A stretch of 64,000 bases of DNA from Orientia tsutsugamushi (GCF_900327275.1 NZ_LS398548.1:682001-746000), one strand, 5' to 3'. Counted from the first letter of the stretch, positions 47,455 through 57,797 are shown. Notes: a model not told the origin generated them from the sequence alone. A program made the numbers and translations.

Positions 47455-49199
47455 ACTAACTTAAGTTTTTTGAGCAATTTATATTCACAAACAAAAGCTG
47501 TATTTAAGTTTTGTAGCTGCATAGTTAGTTTTGTGATAGGAAAGTTACCGGCAAGCTTTACATAACATGTAAGGTCTGGTAGGTTCATAATTTCAGATGG
47601 CATAACTAAAATCTTTTTACGCTCAACATTATTCATATTTACCCCATCTCGCATAGTATTTGATCCATATGACAAGTTCTCTTGAGTTTCAATAATTTCT
47701 TGTTCACCTAGTGTTAATGCTGACTTATAAGCTGTAACCTGATCGCTAACTCGAAAAATAAATTTACTATTAAACAAATCCAGCATAGAATCACATTCAG
47801 CAGCCCCATATATTGCTTCTAATTGATGAATGTTCTGCAATCCAGCAACAAAGCAGCCTCCATACTTTCTACTTTCAGCCAAAGCAACTGGTAAAAACGA
47901 AACTTTTTGTAGAGCTGGCAGTTCATCAAGTATAAACCACATGTTTTTGTTATCATGATTAGGATTTCTACACATCAAAGCCTTGATAGCTATGCTTATC
48001 CAAGCTGAAATAAGTGGGCATAAAGTAGCTCTTTGATTTGGGTTAGCTGTGATAAATAGCCAGCCAGTTTCATTTGAGTTACTAAACCATTCCTTGATGC
48101 TAAAACTACCTCCAGGCTTTAAATATTGTAGCGAAGTAATATTCTTTCCAAGAGTAGATTGAATTCCTGCAGAAGTTTCGAGCGCGCTTTCGCTTATAAT
48201 ACCTGATACAGCTGTGTTTCTAAAAGCTTTTGCAAATTGTCTATTATCAGAGTAAATGATTGTATGAATTAGTTTTATGATATCTTTATCATCCTTATAT
48301 AGCTTCAATGCTTCAGACAAGACTAATTCAGCATTTTTAGCAAAAAAGTCATCAAGTTTAGGAGTATAATTACTAAAACTACTCGCTATATCATGAAAAT
48401 CAGCTGCTTCAAAACAATCATTCCAAGGCAACCATTGTTCACTATTTTTTTCAAAAGGATTAAGCAGTTTATCACATTTAGAGTCAAAAAATCTATCAAT
48501 AAAAGTTCCAGTTGTGTCTACAATTATTGCTCGATCCTTATGTAATCGAATTTGTGGTAGCAGTTCGTTAAGCATATTAGTTTTACCGGTACCTGTTGTT
48601 CCAGTAATCAGAATGTGTAATCTTTCACTATTCTTTACTAATGGTAAGCCTCCAAAACGGATTTTAGAGGCCTTTTTAGCTCTTTTTAGCATTTTGGCTA
48701 AGCATTTGTATCCTACAAAATCAGCACCTCTAATTTTGGCCTTAATAATCGTTTTTTTACCTTGAGCTGTAAAGAAAACAATTGAGATTATCACACCAAT
48801 AGCAAAAACAATTAATCCTTCTAACAATGCTGAATTAATTAAGAATTCCAATAATTGCTGTATTTTAAATCCATGTTGGCTTGTATAAAACTCATGCAAA
48901 AAGTCTTGAGCATTGAGGTGCATCCATTTTTTAAACCTTAAACTATAAAACTTAATGCCTATTTGATCGATATCATAAAAATGCTCACCAATTGCTAGCT
49001 TAAGCTGCACATATCTTTCAATTGCAAAATAATACAAGCTGCTCAGAAAAACTTTTTGATATAATCGACATATAATCCAGAATATCGATAATCCTAATCC
49101 AATTATAAAAACGTTGGTACTACCTTGCCCAAACATTCTTAACTTATGGGCAAATAACTGCGAGCCTCTGGTGAAATTTCCTTGATTCTGAAAATTCAT
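47445..49199 (-). CDS. traD: TraD, type IV coupling protein (complete copy)
   Basis: 584 aa, shorter than F TraD (717 aa) because it lacks the F C-terminal extension. Two membrane segments lie at ~30-55 (VFIIGLGLSIFWIICRLYQK) and ~115-135 (LLEGLIVFAIGVIISIVFF). The cytoplasmic ATPase has Walker A HILITGTTGTGKTNML (~190-205), Walker B MWFILDELPALQKV and a conserved SALTLGEQEIIETQENLSYG segment. It would dock the relaxosome to the channel and pump DNA. Last gene of the minus-strand tra operon. All frames intact, unlike copy 1. Confidence 0.92.
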   Translation of the reverse strand: MNFQNQGNFTRGSQLFAHKLRMFGQGSTNVFIIGLGLSIFWIICRLYQKVFLSSLYYFAIERYVQLKLAIGEHFYDIDQIGIKFYSLRFKKWMHLNAQDFLHEFYTSQHGFKIQQLLEFLINSALLEGLIVFAIGVIISIVFFTAQGKKTIIKAKIRGADFVGYKCLAKMLKRAKKASKIRFGGLPLVKNSERLHILITGTTGTGKTNMLNELLPQIRLHKDRAIIVDTTGTFIDRFFDSKCDKLLNPFEKNSEQWLPWNDCFEAADFHDIASSFSNYTPKLDDFFAKNAELVLSEALKLYKDDKDIIKLIHTIIYSDNRQFAKAFRNTAVSGIISESALETSAGIQSTLGKNITSLQYLKPGGSFSIKEWFSNSNETGWLFITANPNQRATLCPLISAWISIAIKALMCRNPNHDNKNMWFILDELPALQKVSFLPVALAESRKYGGCFVAGLQNIHQLEAIYGAAECDSMLDLFNSKFIFRVSDQVTAYKSALTLGEQEIIETQENLSYGSNTMRDGVNMNNVERKKILVMPSEIMNLPDLTCYVKLAGNFPITKLTMQLQNLNTAFVCEYKLLKKLKLVEY

Positions 49200-49325
49200 C
49201 TATCTCAAGAGTATTTTTTCAATATCTGTAGTTTTTGCTCATACTCTTTTACTCCAGTAAAATTCTTCAATTCTGTTAACCTTTTTAACATTGTTTCATG
49301 TTCTGCAATGATATTTAGTATTAAA

Positions 49326-51221
49326 TCACCACACCCCACCTCCAGCACTAGTACTAGTACTACTACTTTTACTGTGGCTAGTACCTGTATACTCAGTAGT
49401 AGCAATGCTACTAGAACCAACCTTCTGCAGAGCTTGGTATTCACTCTCAGTTAGACCTATATACAGAGCTTCATCATGAGTTATCCTGTCGGCTATTTCC
49501 ATGGTAATGGAGTTTCCTGTTGAAATAAGATTGGACTCTTTTTTTGTCAGTGAATCAAGATTGCTCTGTGAACGCACAAACTGGTTTTGATATCCAGATT
49601 GTAGCAGTGCAGAAGAGCGGTAGTTATCTAATAATAAATCTACGTTTTTATTTATAATTTGTCGACCATCATCCGTTGTAGTGACTTTTATACTACCATC
49701 ATTGATAATAGCAGCCATATGTAATGAAGGAGCTAGGTTTTGTTGAGAAATAGTTCTATTGCCTATGCTGTAATTATCCATACTCAAGTTATTGTCGACT
49801 ATGTTGCTTCCTAAGCTGCTAGCAACTTGTATAGGAGAGAACTGGCTGGCTAAGTTAGCTGTAGCATGAGCGCAAGCTTTTATCACTGACCAAGAAAGCA
49901 TTGGTATTGATGATGCAAGCATTTGAAACGTCGCATAGCTATATAAAATCATCTCTGCAAAGCTTCCTTGCGATAGCATATTCAGACCATAATCACTACC
50001 GAAAGCTCCAGATTTACTGGATAAGCTGATCATTCCTAGACAATGGATTATTGTAAAAAATACTGGCCAGCTGCTGACCCATATTATTAATAGAATCCAT
50101 GTTTTGAGTATGTTGTAACCACCAGGCAGTAAGGCCATTGGAAATACAATAAAGATCATTGAAACTACTACTGCAAAAAAAACAGATTGTAAAATAGGCA
50201 TCATGTGAGCAGCCATTTCTCCAGCTACTAGATACGAAAACGACTTTTGAAATAGCCCTCTGATTGCATGCATACTAACTAAATTAGGATAAATTCGTGA
50301 TAATGAAAACTTCTCACGCCAGTCATCATATGACTCACGATTAGCATTAAGTAGCATAGCTTGCTTCATCCATTCATGAATATCTTGTTGCTCTCTCTGT
50401 AAATATTTTAGTGTGTCGCCAGTCATGACTTTTAGTCTTTGACTTAACATGTGTGACTGATCAGATTGAACTCCAATCGCAGCTGCAAAGTTTGTTAAAA
50501 GCCCTTCATTTAATTCTTTATGAATTGCTGCTTTAATTAATGGAGTAGCTTGCCTACATGTCTTGAAACTAATACCTAAATTACTAGGTTCGCGATAATA
50601 AATACCGAAATTATTAGGTATATTCTGCTCGATAAATCCTATAATGTCATTAGTTTGTTGAGCAGCTGCTTTTTTTCCTAAGATATTACCTATGATGTAA
50701 GGCTTCATAAAGCATTGTCTAAGAAATTCCTTCGTATTAGTTAAAGTTACTGGATCATGTATTTGCACATCTCGAATCTTAGCTACAGCCTTAGCTCCAA
50801 ACATAATACCAGTTTTTCTGCTTGATAGTCCTTCATAAGCCGGTAAAAGATGATTTTCCAACATTTTGGACACAAAGTAACTCGTTTGCGAGGAAAGAGA
50901 AGCAAACATTGCAATACCTATCGGAATATTATCAACTTTTACTGGTGCACTCATTGATACCTCATCCTTCAGCCAAACAGTAGCTTTGGGGGCAAATAAC
51001 AGCGTAAAAATAAATATCGATGGAAAGAACCACTCCATAGCAAAGATGCCGATATTTCCTCTAAAAATAGCCCTAGTAGCAGCCCATATGCCGCCAATAG
51101 TCAAGGCTAAGTGGCCTACTGGAGTGAAGTATTCGCTATTTGAAGCAAAGACTCTGCCTATGCCGTTAAACACATGCCATAACAGATCTCCACCACCAAA
51201 TGTGTATATTACGTAATCCAT
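49326..51221 (-). CDS. traG: TraG, mating-pair stabilisation protein, shortened
   Basis: 631 aa matching the membrane-embedded N-terminal part of F TraG (about 940 aa). It has MDYVIYTFGGGDLLWHVFNG and several membrane spans (AMEWFFPSIFIFTLLFA; ILQSVFFAVVVSMIFIVFPM; LLIIWVSSWPVFFTIIHCLG). The C-terminal region is Ser/Thr-rich and ends GGGVW at 49326. Another frame continues to 49205 with a helical end (NIIAEHETMLKRLTELKNFT), so a frameshift near 49335 may have cut off the original last ~40 residues. The periplasmic TraG domain that acts in entry exclusion is largely absent. Start overlaps the traH stop (TAATG). Confidence 0.85.
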   Translation of the reverse strand: MDYVIYTFGGGDLLWHVFNGIGRVFASNSEYFTPVGHLALTIGGIWAATRAIFRGNIGIFAMEWFFPSIFIFTLLFAPKATVWLKDEVSMSAPVKVDNIPIGIAMFASLSSQTSYFVSKMLENHLLPAYEGLSSRKTGIMFGAKAVAKIRDVQIHDPVTLTNTKEFLRQCFMKPYIIGNILGKKAAAQQTNDIIGFIEQNIPNNFGIYYREPSNLGISFKTCRQATPLIKAAIHKELNEGLLTNFAAAIGVQSDQSHMLSQRLKVMTGDTLKYLQREQQDIHEWMKQAMLLNANRESYDDWREKFSLSRIYPNLVSMHAIRGLFQKSFSYLVAGEMAAHMMPILQSVFFAVVVSMIFIVFPMALLPGGYNILKTWILLIIWVSSWPVFFTIIHCLGMISLSSKSGAFGSDYGLNMLSQGSFAEMILYSYATFQMLASSIPMLSWSVIKACAHATANLASQFSPIQVASSLGSNIVDNNLSMDNYSIGNRTISQQNLAPSLHMAAIINDGSIKVTTTDDGRQIINKNVDLLLDNYRSSALLQSGYQNQFVRSQSNLDSLTKKESNLISTGNSITMEIADRITHDEALYIGLTESEYQALQKVGSSSIATTEYTGTSHSKSSSTSTSAGGGVW

Positions 51222-52524
51222 TAACTTTTCTCCTTCGCTATTAAATGCTGCTCTATTAATCTAGCCCTTTTATCTATTCGACTTGCATCTGTTTGTAGGC
51301 TAGTCCATTTCTCATTTGCAAAAAGTTGTACCCGATTCAATTCCTTCAAATATCTTTCTAAATGTTCATTCGAAACTTGCTTAGCACCTAGTGAAGTAAC
51401 GGCTCTACGTATTTCGGTGATTACTTCCTTCAAATGCTGAACTAATGTATAGCTAGCTATTAATTCTGATGAGCTATCTAAAATTGTGACTCCAGAAATA
51501 GCTTCTAATGTAATATAATCATAAATCGGAAATATATCTCCAATCGAAGATAAAAAGGCTATTTCATGGTTACTAAATTCAGTATTATGATCAAACTTAT
51601 TTTTTAGATTAGTAAATTGTTGTTTAGCTTTACCTGCATAAGACTGCTCTGGTGATATTGTGATATTTCGTCGCAAGCGTTGAATGCAAGCAACTGACAT
51701 TATCACAACTGTAAATCGAGGCTGATTCTCCGCCTTTTAAATGACTAATCCAACTTTTTTCATCCTGAGCTAATGAGTCATAAAAGTGTACATTATTGTT
51801 TGTAACCACGATAGTGCCAGTCATAGACATGATTGAATCATGCATATCTGATGGTATTCCAACCTTTGCTGCTGCTTTAGTGAAGATGTTATAATCATTC
51901 TAGCATTAGCTCTGAATCCTTATTTTGTGCTTGTCGCAGAGCTTGTTTTTGAGCTAAATCATTACGACATTTTTTACTAGCAGCAAAATAATCAAATCCA
52001 CTTTGTGACTGTATATCACGGCAAACAGCTTCTCTCATAGCCCAGTTTCTTGGTAAAGCTGTAGCAAATAATGCTTTTGTTAATTCACAATCTCCTTTGG
52101 CAAATTGATTCATCTCCATTGCTAGATTACGCAAGTCCTTGAGAGCGTTCTCAATCTGTGGAGCAAATGTTTTTAATCCTAATGAAAATGCATAAACTTT
52201 AGCTTGAGAACCAATGTTTTTCATTAGTTGAACTAATTCTTCTCCAGAAATAACAGAGAAGCTACCAAGATAGGCGTCAATACCGCTACAGCTCATGTTT
52301 AAAGATGGTGGAGTTATAGCAAATGGCTGAAAGGATGTTTGGCTTGTTCGAGCAGACAATCCACCAGCTGCATAATATCCAGCCGCTTGATCTTGATATG
52401 ATCCAGATCTGGTGACATTAACACTCATTCCTTGAAATACGTTTTCGATATTCCAAGCCAGTGATACTGGAGCTTGTAGCAATAATAGTATTGTAATAGC
52501 ATAAACTCTGATTTTGATGCTCAT
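51221..52524 (-). pseudogene. traH: traH, copy 2, two frameshifts
   Basis: Three pieces together cover a TraH of ~434 residues (F TraH 458). The N-terminal ORF (51895-52524) has signal peptide and TraH signature (SLNMSCSGIDAYLGSFSVIS). It stops at the same base as copy 1. The middle (51630-51890) carries DMHDSIMSMTGTIVVTNNN. The last piece (51221-51706) is shifted again near 51680 (AAGCGTTGAATGC; copy 1 has AAGCTTGGATGC). It ends RLIEQHLIAKEKS. Start overlaps traF by ATGA. Confidence 0.87.
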
Positions 52525-53219
52525 CTAGTCTCCAATTTATGATAATATCTATCGATTGCTAGAATATTGTCGATAATTTTATCTTCAGAAATTATGCCTC
52601 TAGCTACTGAATATATTTTTTTACCATCGCTAGCTACTAGGTATAACACAGGTACAATATGCTTAGGGTTTAGTTTATTCAGCAACTCATTATTCTTACT
52701 GACAGCTAGCAACTGAAATGCATATTTATTAGCAAAGCTCTGAACAATAGGCATAAAGGCATTACAGAGCAAGCAATCTTGTTTAACTTGCAGAATCAAG
52801 CCCCAGTTTTTAGCAATGTTTTTGAGTTTTAAGTCGTTTTTCTGCTCTGATTTTTCTTGATACAGCTTTCTATGTAAGCTATTAGATGGCTCATGAGCAT
52901 TAATCAGTTGATAATCAAGTAGAGTAGCTAGCTGCCACATAGTAGCAAACTTATGCGCCTTCTCCATGATTTGCTTCTGCAATCTTTGTGCTGTAATCAC
53001 ATTTTCGAGCGTTGGATTATCAAGCGCTATACGCTGAGCTCGATTAAATTGCTCCTTTAATTCCTCGATTCTATGATCATGGGCCAAATTTATCAACTTA
53101 GAAGTAGAGTCATCAGGCTCATGACCATGTTTATCATTATACCATAGAAATCCTGTTGGTGAAGCATCAACAGTGGATAAATGACTAATTAATATCATAA
53201 CCATTAGTAATCTGCTCAT
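52521..53219 (-). CDS. traF: TraF, periplasmic thioredoxin-like transfer protein
   Basis: 232 aa (F TraF 247). It has a signal peptide (MSRLLMVMILISHLSTVDAS), a helical part (HDHRIEELKEQFNRAQRIAL), then a thioredoxin-like domain with CLLCNAFMPIVQSFANKYAF (CxxC) and VPVLYLVASDGKKIYSVARG (cis-Pro type loop). A CxxC is normally absent from F TraF but present in TrbB, so the protein may be an active disulfide enzyme for the Cys-rich TraN. ATGA overlaps with traN upstream and traH downstream show coupled translation. Confidence 0.9.
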   Translation of the reverse strand: MSRLLMVMILISHLSTVDASPTGFLWYNDKHGHEPDDSTSKLINLAHDHRIEELKEQFNRAQRIALDNPTLENVITAQRLQKQIMEKAHKFATMWQLATLLDYQLINAHEPSNSLHRKLYQEKSEQKNDLKLKNIAKNWGLILQVKQDCLLCNAFMPIVQSFANKYAFQLLAVSKNNELLNKLNPKHIVPVLYLVASDGKKIYSVARGIISEDKIIDNILAIDRYYHKLETR

Positions 53220-54910
53220 TTAGACTGACTTTGTTGCATACGATGAACTTTATCTTTGATTCCTGCAATAATGTCTTTGTTCATGCTGTTTTGAGCCTTA
53301 GTGAGTATATCACCAAATAGTTCATCCATATTGATTTTAGTGAAATCAACTTTTTGTAATTCCTTAACAGTAAGGCCTCTACAATTTGGACATTCAGGTG
53401 TTCCAAAGTCTATTTTTAGCTGTTTTCTTGCTTCTTCCTGAAAAATTCTAGCAAGTTTCGACTGAAAGCAGCAATAAGTAGACTTTCTAGCTAAGCAAAT
53501 ACCTAATATTGGAATTCTTGAAGAACAGTAGGTTCCAATGTAATAGCAGTAACCTTTTTTTCTATATAGAGCTAATTCTTGTTCCTTAGATTTGCATTGT
53601 GATAAGCCTATATCACGCCCCCAGCCAGTCATTGAAGAACAGCAATTCAAAAAACTAAATACATCTTTTTTGCATTTGCGATGTTTCCCTGAAAATACAG
53701 AAACGGGATTTGTTTTAATATCTTTGCTCATCTGATTTAGCATCGCTATATGAGCTACTTTAGCTATATCCCTGTTTGGTATAATAGTTGGAGTATTGCA
53801 ATTGCCTCCTAAACAAAAGATTGAGTTATTACGCAATGATGAGTGTAGCATTGTTTGCTTCTCAGTTGAACAGCTATAATCGTGCTGCCATAGTAAACAA
53901 ATATTTGCTACTGATTTTTGGCAAGTGCTGTTTTTTAATTCGCAATTTTGAATTTTAAGGTGTTTGCAACCATCTTTTGGATCGCTAGTACATGAAAAAA
54001 CAATCTTTTGTTTCCAATATGGACGATTGACTTTAAACTTGTCAAAAAATACTCTATCACCACCATCATAGTTGATTCTATTGACCTCATAGCATTCGTT
54101 ACTTTCTGTTAATTGCTCAAGTTCAGGGTTTAAAACTTTCCAATATTCTGCTACTTTCCTTAGTTCTTGAGTCTTATCTCTGTAGTCATAGTGAAGTATA
54201 CATATTTTTTCATTTACTTCTAATAACAAATTTCTACCAACATGGTGTATAGATGCACCAAGCCTATTAGCAATAGCCCATTTCATTTGTTTTACAATTG
54301 CTTCGGGATCATCTGCTAGGCAGTATACTTGCGCATCTAATTCATCATCATAGACATCGCTACGACTATTAATCCAATTACTATGATTCTCCTTTATTTC
54401 TTCTGTTGCAAATTCCATTTGCCGGCTTTGCCATGGAAGCCATACATTCTCTAATTTGCACTCAACGTTTAATTCTCGAATAAGTTCAATATTGAACTTA
54501 CTGCCTTCAGTACAACTTTGAATAATTTCAGTATTAGTTGTACTTGTCTGAGTTACGAAGTTACTGCTATCAAGGGCACTTAAAGGATCAGATTCAATTC
54601 TCATTGAATTAGCTATCATATAATTTTGATCGTTGATATTATGTTGAGTTAAGGCATTGTTTTTACTGTTTTCAGCTTGAAATAACATTGCCCCACTTTC
54701 TGTACTAAGCTGATTACGGCCATGATAGGTTAAATCCTCATCATTATTAGGATAATTGACATTACTACCTTGATGAAATAATTCTTGTGTATTTGAAGAA
54801 TTTCCAAGATTTACATTATAGTTGCTAGCTTCATTATAACTGCTTTGCATTGAAGCTAAACAACAATTGATGTTCAATATTATCAAAACTAGTACTATAA
54901 GTTGCTTCAT
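53216..54910 (-). CDS. traN: TraN, Cys-rich mating-pair stabilisation protein
   Basis: 564 aa (F TraN 602), an outer-membrane adhesin of the donor that contacts the recipient. It has a signal peptide (MKQLIVLVLIILNINCCLAS), a Ser/Asn-rich variable region (~25-130), then a Cys-rich body with over 20 Cys. Examples are FSCTSDPKDGCKHLKIQNCE, CLGGNCNTPTI, KKDVFSFLNCCSSMTGWGRD and CPNCRGLTVKELQ. The frame is complete. The start overlaps the trbC stop by ATGA. Two broken fragments of the same gene lie at 6652 and 28935. Confidence 0.9.
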   Translation of the reverse strand: MKQLIVLVLIILNINCCLASMQSSYNEASNYNVNLGNSSNTQELFHQGSNVNYPNNDEDLTYHGRNQLSTESGAMLFQAENSKNNALTQHNINDQNYMIANSMRIESDPLSALDSSNFVTQTSTTNTEIIQSCTEGSKFNIELIRELNVECKLENVWLPWQSRQMEFATEEIKENHSNWINSRSDVYDDELDAQVYCLADDPEAIVKQMKWAIANRLGASIHHVGRNLLLEVNEKICILHYDYRDKTQELRKVAEYWKVLNPELEQLTESNECYEVNRINYDGGDRVFFDKFKVNRPYWKQKIVFSCTSDPKDGCKHLKIQNCELKNSTCQKSVANICLLWQHDYSCSTEKQTMLHSSLRNNSIFCLGGNCNTPTIIPNRDIAKVAHIAMLNQMSKDIKTNPVSVFSGKHRKCKKDVFSFLNCCSSMTGWGRDIGLSQCKSKEQELALYRKKGYCYYIGTYCSSRIPILGICLARKSTYCCFQSKLARIFQEEARKQLKIDFGTPECPNCRGLTVKELQKVDFTKINMDELFGDILTKAQNSMNKDIIAGIKDKVHRMQQSQSK

Positions 54911-55053
54911 GGAGTATTCTCATTCATAATTTCTAATGCTGTTGCTAAAGGAATATGGCCAGTTAATTTCTTGGTTAATCCTCTTTTTTCATCATCTATT
55001 ACTATTACAGGTACAACATCAATTTTATATTTTTCAAACAAGTTAGGATCTAT
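54907..55053 (-). pseudogene. trbC: trbC, 3' fragment
   Basis: Last ~48 codons of F-type TrbC: IDPNLFEKYKIDVVPVIVID, DEKRGLTKKLTGHIPLATAL. The VPVIVID strand with its Pro fits the thioredoxin-like TrbC domain. The gene is cut at 55053 by a join to an integrase fragment, so no start remains and the downstream operon has lost its promoter. Confidence 0.75.
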
Positions 55054-55587
55054 TTTGCTGTCGCATATTTTCCATCTTTGCTGATATCATTGAATATTTG
55101 TTCAATATCATTACTTTTAATCTCACTTATCTTTTTTAAAAATAACAGTTTCCCATAATTATATATTCTTGCAGCATCGCTCTGCCAGTTTATAATATAT
55201 ATTTTGGCATACTCTTCAATATACCTATAATACAGCTCTTGAAATGTAATCTCTTGTCTTGCTTTTAGACGTTTCTCATCTTCTGCTATCTGTTGTTGAC
55301 GTTGTACTTCTCTTGGATCTATTCCTTTCGCCATTAATCTCTTTAATTCTCTTGCTATTTTTCTAGCTTCTTTAATAGATAAATCTGGAAATACACCTAT
55401 CGTCATTTTTATCCCTTCTTTTCTAAATTTTTTTTTCAAAAGACCATGGTTTTCTTCCTGTCGGTGATATTCTTAGTTTAAGTACTGGTTCAATTTTATC
55501 CTTGATGGTTGATGTTCTTTCAGTCGGAATTTTTATTTTTCTTATTAACTTATCTGTTAACTTTAATGTTAATGATCTTGATTCCAT
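55054..55587 (-). pseudogene. Tyrosine integrase family 1, N-terminal fragment
   Basis: Inverted copy of the first ~185 codons of the gene at 7364: SLTLKLTDKLIRKIKIPTER, then GVFPDLSIKEARKIARELKR. A run of 9 T near 55428-55436 (8 in the other copy) shifts the frame. A 12-nt segment (YIYW) is missing near 55160. It stops at KYATA, where trbC begins. No catalytic residue remains. Confidence 0.85.
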
Positions 55588-55998
55588 AATTATACCATAG
55601 ATTAATTGTATATTAATTCATATTACAATTACCTAAACAAGGTATCTATATTATTCTCTTTATTTGAATCAAATTTTTATACTAATTTATTTATAACATA
55701 CCTGACTTCCAAACCGCTTTGCCAACTCTAGGTTGGTATGCATTTTTCAACCATCATCTTAACCTTTAGATTGAAAACTGACCCCAATTTCCTGAATTTT
55801 TTCTACCTATTTTCTACCTTTTGCCTTAATTTTTTTGTTATATTGATAAATATTACAAATATATTTATAGTTAAAGTTAAAGCTTGATTAAAAAATATTA
55901 ATAAAAGTTAACATAAGTTAATAGTAGGTTCTATCAAGTGCAGAAGTTAACAAAAATTAACTTTTCTTCTTTATATTTGATATGTATTTGTAGCTTTA
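55588..55998. repeat. RAGE-end sequence, inverted copy
   Basis: Counterpart of 6944-7363: TTTAGATTGAAAACTGACCC, two 11-mers at 55799-55820 (second imperfect), TTAAC dyads, and TTTGATATGTATTTGTAGCT at the outer end. Beyond 55998 it abuts a SpoT fragment. Confidence 0.75.
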
Positions 55999-56012
55999 TT
56001 ATTACGTAATGT

Positions 56013-56123
56013 TTTAGCATAAAATATTGCTTTTTCAACTCTATCAAGATCAATTTTGGTATTAAATCTTACGTTGGTTCTGAACAGCTTATTTATTAAG
56101 CTCTCACTATAAAAATCTATCGT
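56013..56123 (-). pseudogene. SpoT-like hydrolase, N-terminal fragment
   Basis: 37 codons (IDFYSESLINKLFRTNVRFN, TKIDLDRVEKAIFYAK) matching the B1/A1 genes. The start ATG has become ACG and the HD domain is missing. Cut by the RAGE end. Confidence 0.85.
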
Positions 56124-56357
56124 TTTCCATCTCTAAATGGTTATTAATAAATTATACCATAATTTAAACTTTTTGTATACTCTAATCTCAGATAACAACT
56201 AGGAAAGAAGCAAATTAAACTATAAAATTTTTGATTCAGTTATCATGATGTTAAAAAAAACAATCTTGAGTTGCATATCTCTGGTGTTAATGAGTAAAAT
56301 TTTGCTGTAATTTTTTTTGACCAGCATTTTTTCATCTTATGCATAATCTAGCGTTTA

Positions 56358-57354
56358 TTAACCTTGCTGAGAGTTTTTAACAATATTGCCAAATTTAGAA
56401 TACCTACTATTATAGCGCAACTTCACTGTACCAACCGGACCATTAAGGTGTTTAGCAACAATTATTTTAGCAGTATTAAAGCATCTATCTTGCTTTTCTT
56501 GCCATTCCATGTGTTCTGGAGTGCCTAGATCTAGTTCTGATCTATACAAGTAATATTCGTCCCGATATATAAGCACTACAATATCAGCATCTTGTTCAAT
56601 GGAGCCTGATTCTCTCAGATCTGAGAGAATATGCTTTTTATCTGACCTTTGTTCTACTACTGGAATATTAAGTTCTTTTGCAAGAGCTTTTAAGCTCTGA
56701 GTAATTTCAGAAATTTCCTGAACTCTATTATACTGACTTCTTCTGTTATCAATTTTTATTAGCTGTAAATAATCAATAAATAATATTGCTAAATTATGAG
56801 TACGTTTAAGTCTACGAGCTCGAGATCTAATTGCAGATATCGAGATTGCAGGAGCGTAATCTATAAAAAAATTCCACTTTTGTATTTCATCTTGTACAGT
56901 CTTCAACTTATCAACATCTTGTACATCTATTTTACCGTTAAATAATGCAGAGCTATTAATTTCGGATTATATAGAAAGAATTCGAGTAGAGATTTGCTGA
57001 GATGACATTTCAAAAGAAAAGAAGCCAACTGATGGTACTACATTATCTTTAGTATTTTTCTGAGTAAGAAAATATTTACAAGCATTTATTGCTAAGTTAA
57101 CTCCTAAAGCAGTTTTACTCATTGAAAGCCTGCCAGCTAATATTATTAGATCGGAATTTTTTAACCCTCCAAGCTTTGAATCAAGATCCAGTAGTCCACT
57201 ACTAATGCCATTAATAGAGTTTTTATTTTTAATAGCAGCTGAAATTGATGTCCATGATTCTTCAATTGAAGTTTGTAATTTTATAAATCCTTTACTTAAA
57301 GTTCCTCTTGAACCTAGATCATATAATTGAGATTCAGCAGTTTCGATTTGACTT
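56358..57354 (-). pseudogene. dnaB: dnaB-like helicase, 5' end missing, several lesions
   Basis: Covers codons ~155 to the end of the gene. The true C-terminus is kept (KIIVAKHLNGPVGTVKLRYN). Walker A is changed to AGRLSMSKTALG (PSMGKT in 25717-27048). A GAA to TAA change at about 56968 stops the frame (RILSI-stop). Nine codons (IALSQLSRA) are deleted near 56665. The 5' end is cut at the attachment core at 57355. Inactive. Confidence 0.88.
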
Positions 57355-57371
57355 ATAGATTCATGGTTTAA
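57355..57371. other. Candidate attachment core, diverged
   Basis: ATAGATTCATGGTTTAA, three mismatches from the 17-mer at 11952. It lies exactly between the dnaB fragment and the second copy of the integrase 2 upstream sequence. Confidence 0.4.
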
Positions 57372-57797
57372 GAAAAATTAACTAACTAGAAGAAATAAGT
57401 TAGAGTAAGAGTTATTGTAAGCTTTATACGCTTTAATAAAATCGGCTATGTAGTTTATTCTCGTCTGAGTTGATATATGAATTTAACTGTAGCTGTGTTA
57501 ATATTACTTGTCAATATGATAATAATATCTTGATGTCAATTGCACAAATAACACAAATATATGTATGATATTTAGCTAATTGGAATGCTAATTTTTAATC
57601 AAGCAACTTGAATTTGTAGTTGATAAGCTTAGAGTAACCTTCAGTTGGTAATGTTGCTTAAAAATATTTTTTATTTTTACAAAAGTATTTGCTATTAAAT
57701 AAAAAGCATACTATACATTATAAGTTTAAGCTAATTTTAAAAATTAATAAGTTATTATTTAATTACTTCAATTTTAAATTAATGAAGGGTAATAAAT
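57372..57797. repeat. RAGE end upstream of integrase 2, second copy
   Basis: Inverted counterpart of 11535-11951. No coding sequence. Confidence 0.65.

Noticed and set aside
51890-51900. Programmed ribosomal frameshift in traH
   Set aside because: No slippery heptamer or pause structure at the site (GCTAGAATGATT). Common descent of a broken gene is simpler, though it is kept as a finding to test.
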